From Devosia oryziradicis (GTDB lineage: Bacteria > Pseudomonadota > Alphaproteobacteria > Rhizobiales > Devosiaceae): a stretch of DNA of 64,000 nucleotides. The position numbers and the translations under genes were made by a program. The first letter of the stretch is position 1, and each line of letters begins with the position of its first letter. The notes beneath the pieces were generated by a model, which worked only from the letters and a program-made list of their open reading frames with translations, was not told the origin of the DNA and did no database searches. The stretch covers positions 434,001-498,000 of the forward strand of contig NZ_CP068047.1 of NCBI RefSeq assembly GCF_016698645.1, written 5' to 3'. This document shows positions 61,894-64,000 of the stretch, piece by piece.

Positions 61894-64000
61894 TTACTCG
61901 GCGGCTTCCTCGCCCTTGACGATTTCCTTGCCGGTCGCCTGGTCGACGACCTTCATGGACAGGCGGACCTTGCCGCGCTCGTCAAAGCCCAGGAGCTTGA
62001 CCCAGACCTTGTCGCCTTCCTTGACCACGTCGGTGGTCTTGGCAACGCGCTGCTCGGCCAGCTGGGAGATGTGCACCAGGCCATCCTTGGCGCCGAAGAA
62101 GTTCACGAAGGCGCCGAAATCGGCGGTCTTGACGACGGTGCCCTGGTAGATGGCGCCCACTTCGGCTTCGTCAGTGATCGAGCGGATCCACTTGATGGCG
62201 GCTTCGATCTGCGAACCGTCGGAGGAGGCGATCTTGATGGTGCCGTCATCCTCGATGTTGATCTTGGCGCCGGTCTTCTCGACGATCTCGCGGATCACCT
62301 TGCCGCCGGTACCGATCACTTCACGGATCTTGTCGGTCGGGATCTTCATGGTTTCGATGCGCGGCGCGAATTCGCCGACTTCGCCGCGCGAAGCCGAGAT
62401 CGCCTTGGCCATCTCGCCCAGGATGTGGATACGACCGCCCTTGGCCTGCTCGAGGGCGATCTTCATGATCTCCTCGGTGATGCCGGCAATCTTGATGTCC
62501 ATCTGCAGCGAGGTGACGCCAGCTTCGGTACCGGCCACCTTGAAGTCCATGTCGCCCAGGTGGTCTTCGTCACCCAGGATATCGGAGAGCACGGCGAACT
62601 TTTCGCCTTCCAGGATCAGGCCCATGGCGATGCCCGCAACCGGACGCGCCAGAGGCACGCCGGCATCCATCAGGGCCAGGGAGGTGCCGCAGACGGTCGC
62701 CATCGAGGACGAGCCGTTTGATTCGGTGATCTCGGACACGATGCGGATCGTATAGGGGAACTCTTCGACCGACGGACGGATCGGGTTGACGGCGCGCCAG
62801 GCCAGCTTGCCATGGCCGATTTCGCGACGGCCCGGGGAGCCCATGCGGCCAGCTTCACCCACCGAATAGGGAGGGAAGTTGTAGTGCAGCAGGAAGTTCT
62901 GCTTCTGGGTGCCTTCGAGCGAGTCGATGAACTGCTCGTCTTCGCCGGTGCCGAGCGTGGCAACAACCAGCGCCTGGGTTTCACCGCGGGTGAACAGCGC
63001 CGAACCGTGGGTGCGGGGCAGGACGCCGACTTCGGCAACGATCGGGCGGACGGTCTTGAGATCGCGGCCGTCGATGCGCAGGCCGGTATCGAGCACGTTC
63101 CAGCGAACGATCTTGGCCTGGAGGTTGTGGATGACCTCGCCCAGGTCTTCGGCGGAGACTTCGCCTGCTTCGACCTTGGCGGCAAAGGCTTCCTTGACCG
63201 ACTTCTTGACGGCGTCGACCGCAGCGTAGCGATCTTCCTTCTTGGTGATCTTGTAAGCGGCGCGCAGGTCGGCCTCGGCGACCTTGAGCACTTCGGCTTC
63301 GAGGGCGGAATAGTCCGGGGCGACGAAATCGCGCGGCTCCTTGGCCGCCAGCTCGGCCAGCTTGATGATGGCCTGGATGACCTTGCGCGACTCGGCATGG
63401 CCGAACATCACGGCGCCGAGCATGATTTCTTCGCTCAGCTCCTTGGCTTCCGATTCCACCATCAGGACGGCGTCTTCGGTGCCGGCCATGACGAGGTCCA
63501 GCTTGGATTCGCTACGACGATCGACGGCCAGGTTCAGCACATACTGACCATCGACATAGCCGACGCGGGCCGCGCCGATCGGGCCCATGAAGGGCACGCC
63601 CGAAATGGTCAGGGCGGCGGAAGCCGCGACCATGGCGAGCACGTCGGGGTTGTTTTCCATGTCGTGCTGCAGAACGGTGACGACCACCTGGGTCTCGTTC
63701 TTGTAGCCTTCGGGGAAGAGCGGGCGGATCGGACGGTCGATGAGGCGCGACACCAGGGTCTCGTTCTCGGTCGGGCGACCTTCGCGCTTGAAGTAGCCAC
63801 CCGGGATCTTGCCGGCGGCGAAGTACTTTTCCTGGTAGTTGACGGTCAGCGGGAAGAAGTCCTGGCCGGGCTTGGCGGACTTGGCGCTGACGACGGTGGC
63901 GAGCAGCACGGTCTCGCCCAGGGTGGCGAGCACGGCGCCATCGGCCTGGCGGGCGATCTTGCCGGTTTCCAGGGTCAGCGGCTGGCCGCCCCAGTTGAGC
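61894..64000 (-). CDS. pnp: Polyribonucleotide nucleotidyltransferase, 5' end beyond the window
   Basis: The gene runs off the right edge; only about eight N-terminal codons are missing, since the first visible codons read [20 protein letters not shown], where PNPase sequences normally start at residue 9-10. About 702 codons are visible. The two RNase PH domains, the KH domain ([20 protein letters not shown]) and the S1 domain ([19 protein letters not shown]) are complete. PNPase degrades RNA 3' to 5' with phosphate and is part of the degradosome in many bacteria. It lies opposite to infB; rpsO is expected upstream, off the edge. Confidence 0.95.
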   Translation of the reverse strand, partial: LNWGGQPLTLETGKIARQADGAVLATLGETVLLATVVSAKSAKPGQDFFPLTVNYQEKYFAAGKIPGGYFKREGRPTENETLVSRLIDRPIRPLFPEGYKNETQVVVTVLQHDMENNPDVLAMVAASAALTISGVPFMGPIGAARVGYVDGQYVLNLAVDRRSESKLDLVMAGTEDAVLMVESEAKELSEEIMLGAVMFGHAESRKVIQAIIKLAELAAKEPRDFVAPDYSALEAEVLKVAEADLRAAYKITKKEDRYAAVDAVKKSVKEAFAAKVEAGEVSAEDLGEVIHNLQAKIVRWNVLDTGLRIDGRDLKTVRPIVAEVGVLPRTHGSALFTRGETQALVVATLGTGEDEQFIDSLEGTQKQNFLLHYNFPPYSVGEAGRMGSPGRREIGHGKLAWRAVNPIRPSVEEFPYTIRIVSEITESNGSSSMATVCGTSLALMDAGVPLARPVAGIAMGLILEGEKFAVLSDILGDEDHLGDMDFKVAGTEAGVTSLQMDIKIAGITEEIMKIALEQAKGGRIHILGEMAKAISASRGEVGEFAPRIETMKIPTDKIREVIGTGGKVIREIVEKTGAKINIEDDGTIKIASSDGSQIEAAIKWIRSITDEAEVGAIYQGTVVKTADFGAFVNFFGAKDGLVHISQLAEQRVAKTTDVVKEGDKVWVKLLGFDERGKVRLSMKVVDQATGKEIVKGEEAAE

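Overview
The window looks like ordinary chromosome from a high-GC alphaproteobacterium of the order Hyphomicrobiales, most likely Devosia or a near relative. This is judged from protein similarity by eye and from gene order: queG next to uppP, thioredoxin-LON-Trm112-ubiH, and metK-trmB followed by rimP-nusA-ylxR-infB. Both tRNA genes encode their CCA ends. I see no insertion sequence, prophage, integron or CRISPR array.

Layout. 1-9.9 kb: small metabolic genes (acetyltransferase end, YdeI, DUF1697, ribokinase, LysR with a reductase), infC with an AUU start, and queG with neighbours. 10-18 kb: uppP, lolA, an ArsR/AHSA1 pair, ftsK, then amtB-glnK under a nitrogen-type control region. 18.2-25.6 kb: ubiH-like hydroxylase, KTSC, Trm112, LON-domain protein, thioredoxin, tRNA-Gly, aldo/keto reductase, a polytopic membrane protein and a flavin monooxygenase. 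25.7-29.2 kb: a UvrA paralogue and an ArsR-AHSA1-DUF1801 operon with a large palindromic operator. 29.3-41.1 kb: a carbohydrate uptake and catabolism region. It has an ABC importer, three Gfo/Idh/MocA dehydrogenases, a DUF993 aldolase-like enzyme, a sugar isomerase-like TIM barrel, and LysR and TetR regulators. 41.2-48.5 kb: DUF2147, an RNA methyltransferase, a giant D-lactate dehydrogenase-like flavo-iron-sulfur protein, PadR, an NDUFA9-like protein and a GFA protein. 48.5-58.8 kb: tRNA-Leu, metK, a small membrane protein, trmB, HxlR, a reductase, then the rimP-nusA-ylxR-infB operon with promoter, leader attenuator and terminator. 58.9-64 kb: GH16, L,D-transpeptidase, a membrane protein, a hydrolase and pnp, which runs off the right edge.

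How the genes work together. The most system-like part is 29.3-41.1 kb. Sugar import, repeated NAD-dependent oxidation, isomerisation and aldol cleavage genes lie in two opposed operons. Related palindromes upstream of both suggest one TetR protein controls both. The substrate is not identifiable from sequence. The translation genes at the right end are split. infB ends in its own terminator, and pnp lies on the opposite strand without rbfA, truB or rpsO between them, so a rearrangement has broken the usual order.

Two families of paired palindromic repeats occupy intergenic gaps, and two long inverted repeats followed by intrinsic terminators are candidate structured RNAs. Many starts were reset from the longest open frame using Shine-Dalgarno position, signal peptides and family lengths; non-ATG starts are noted where chosen.
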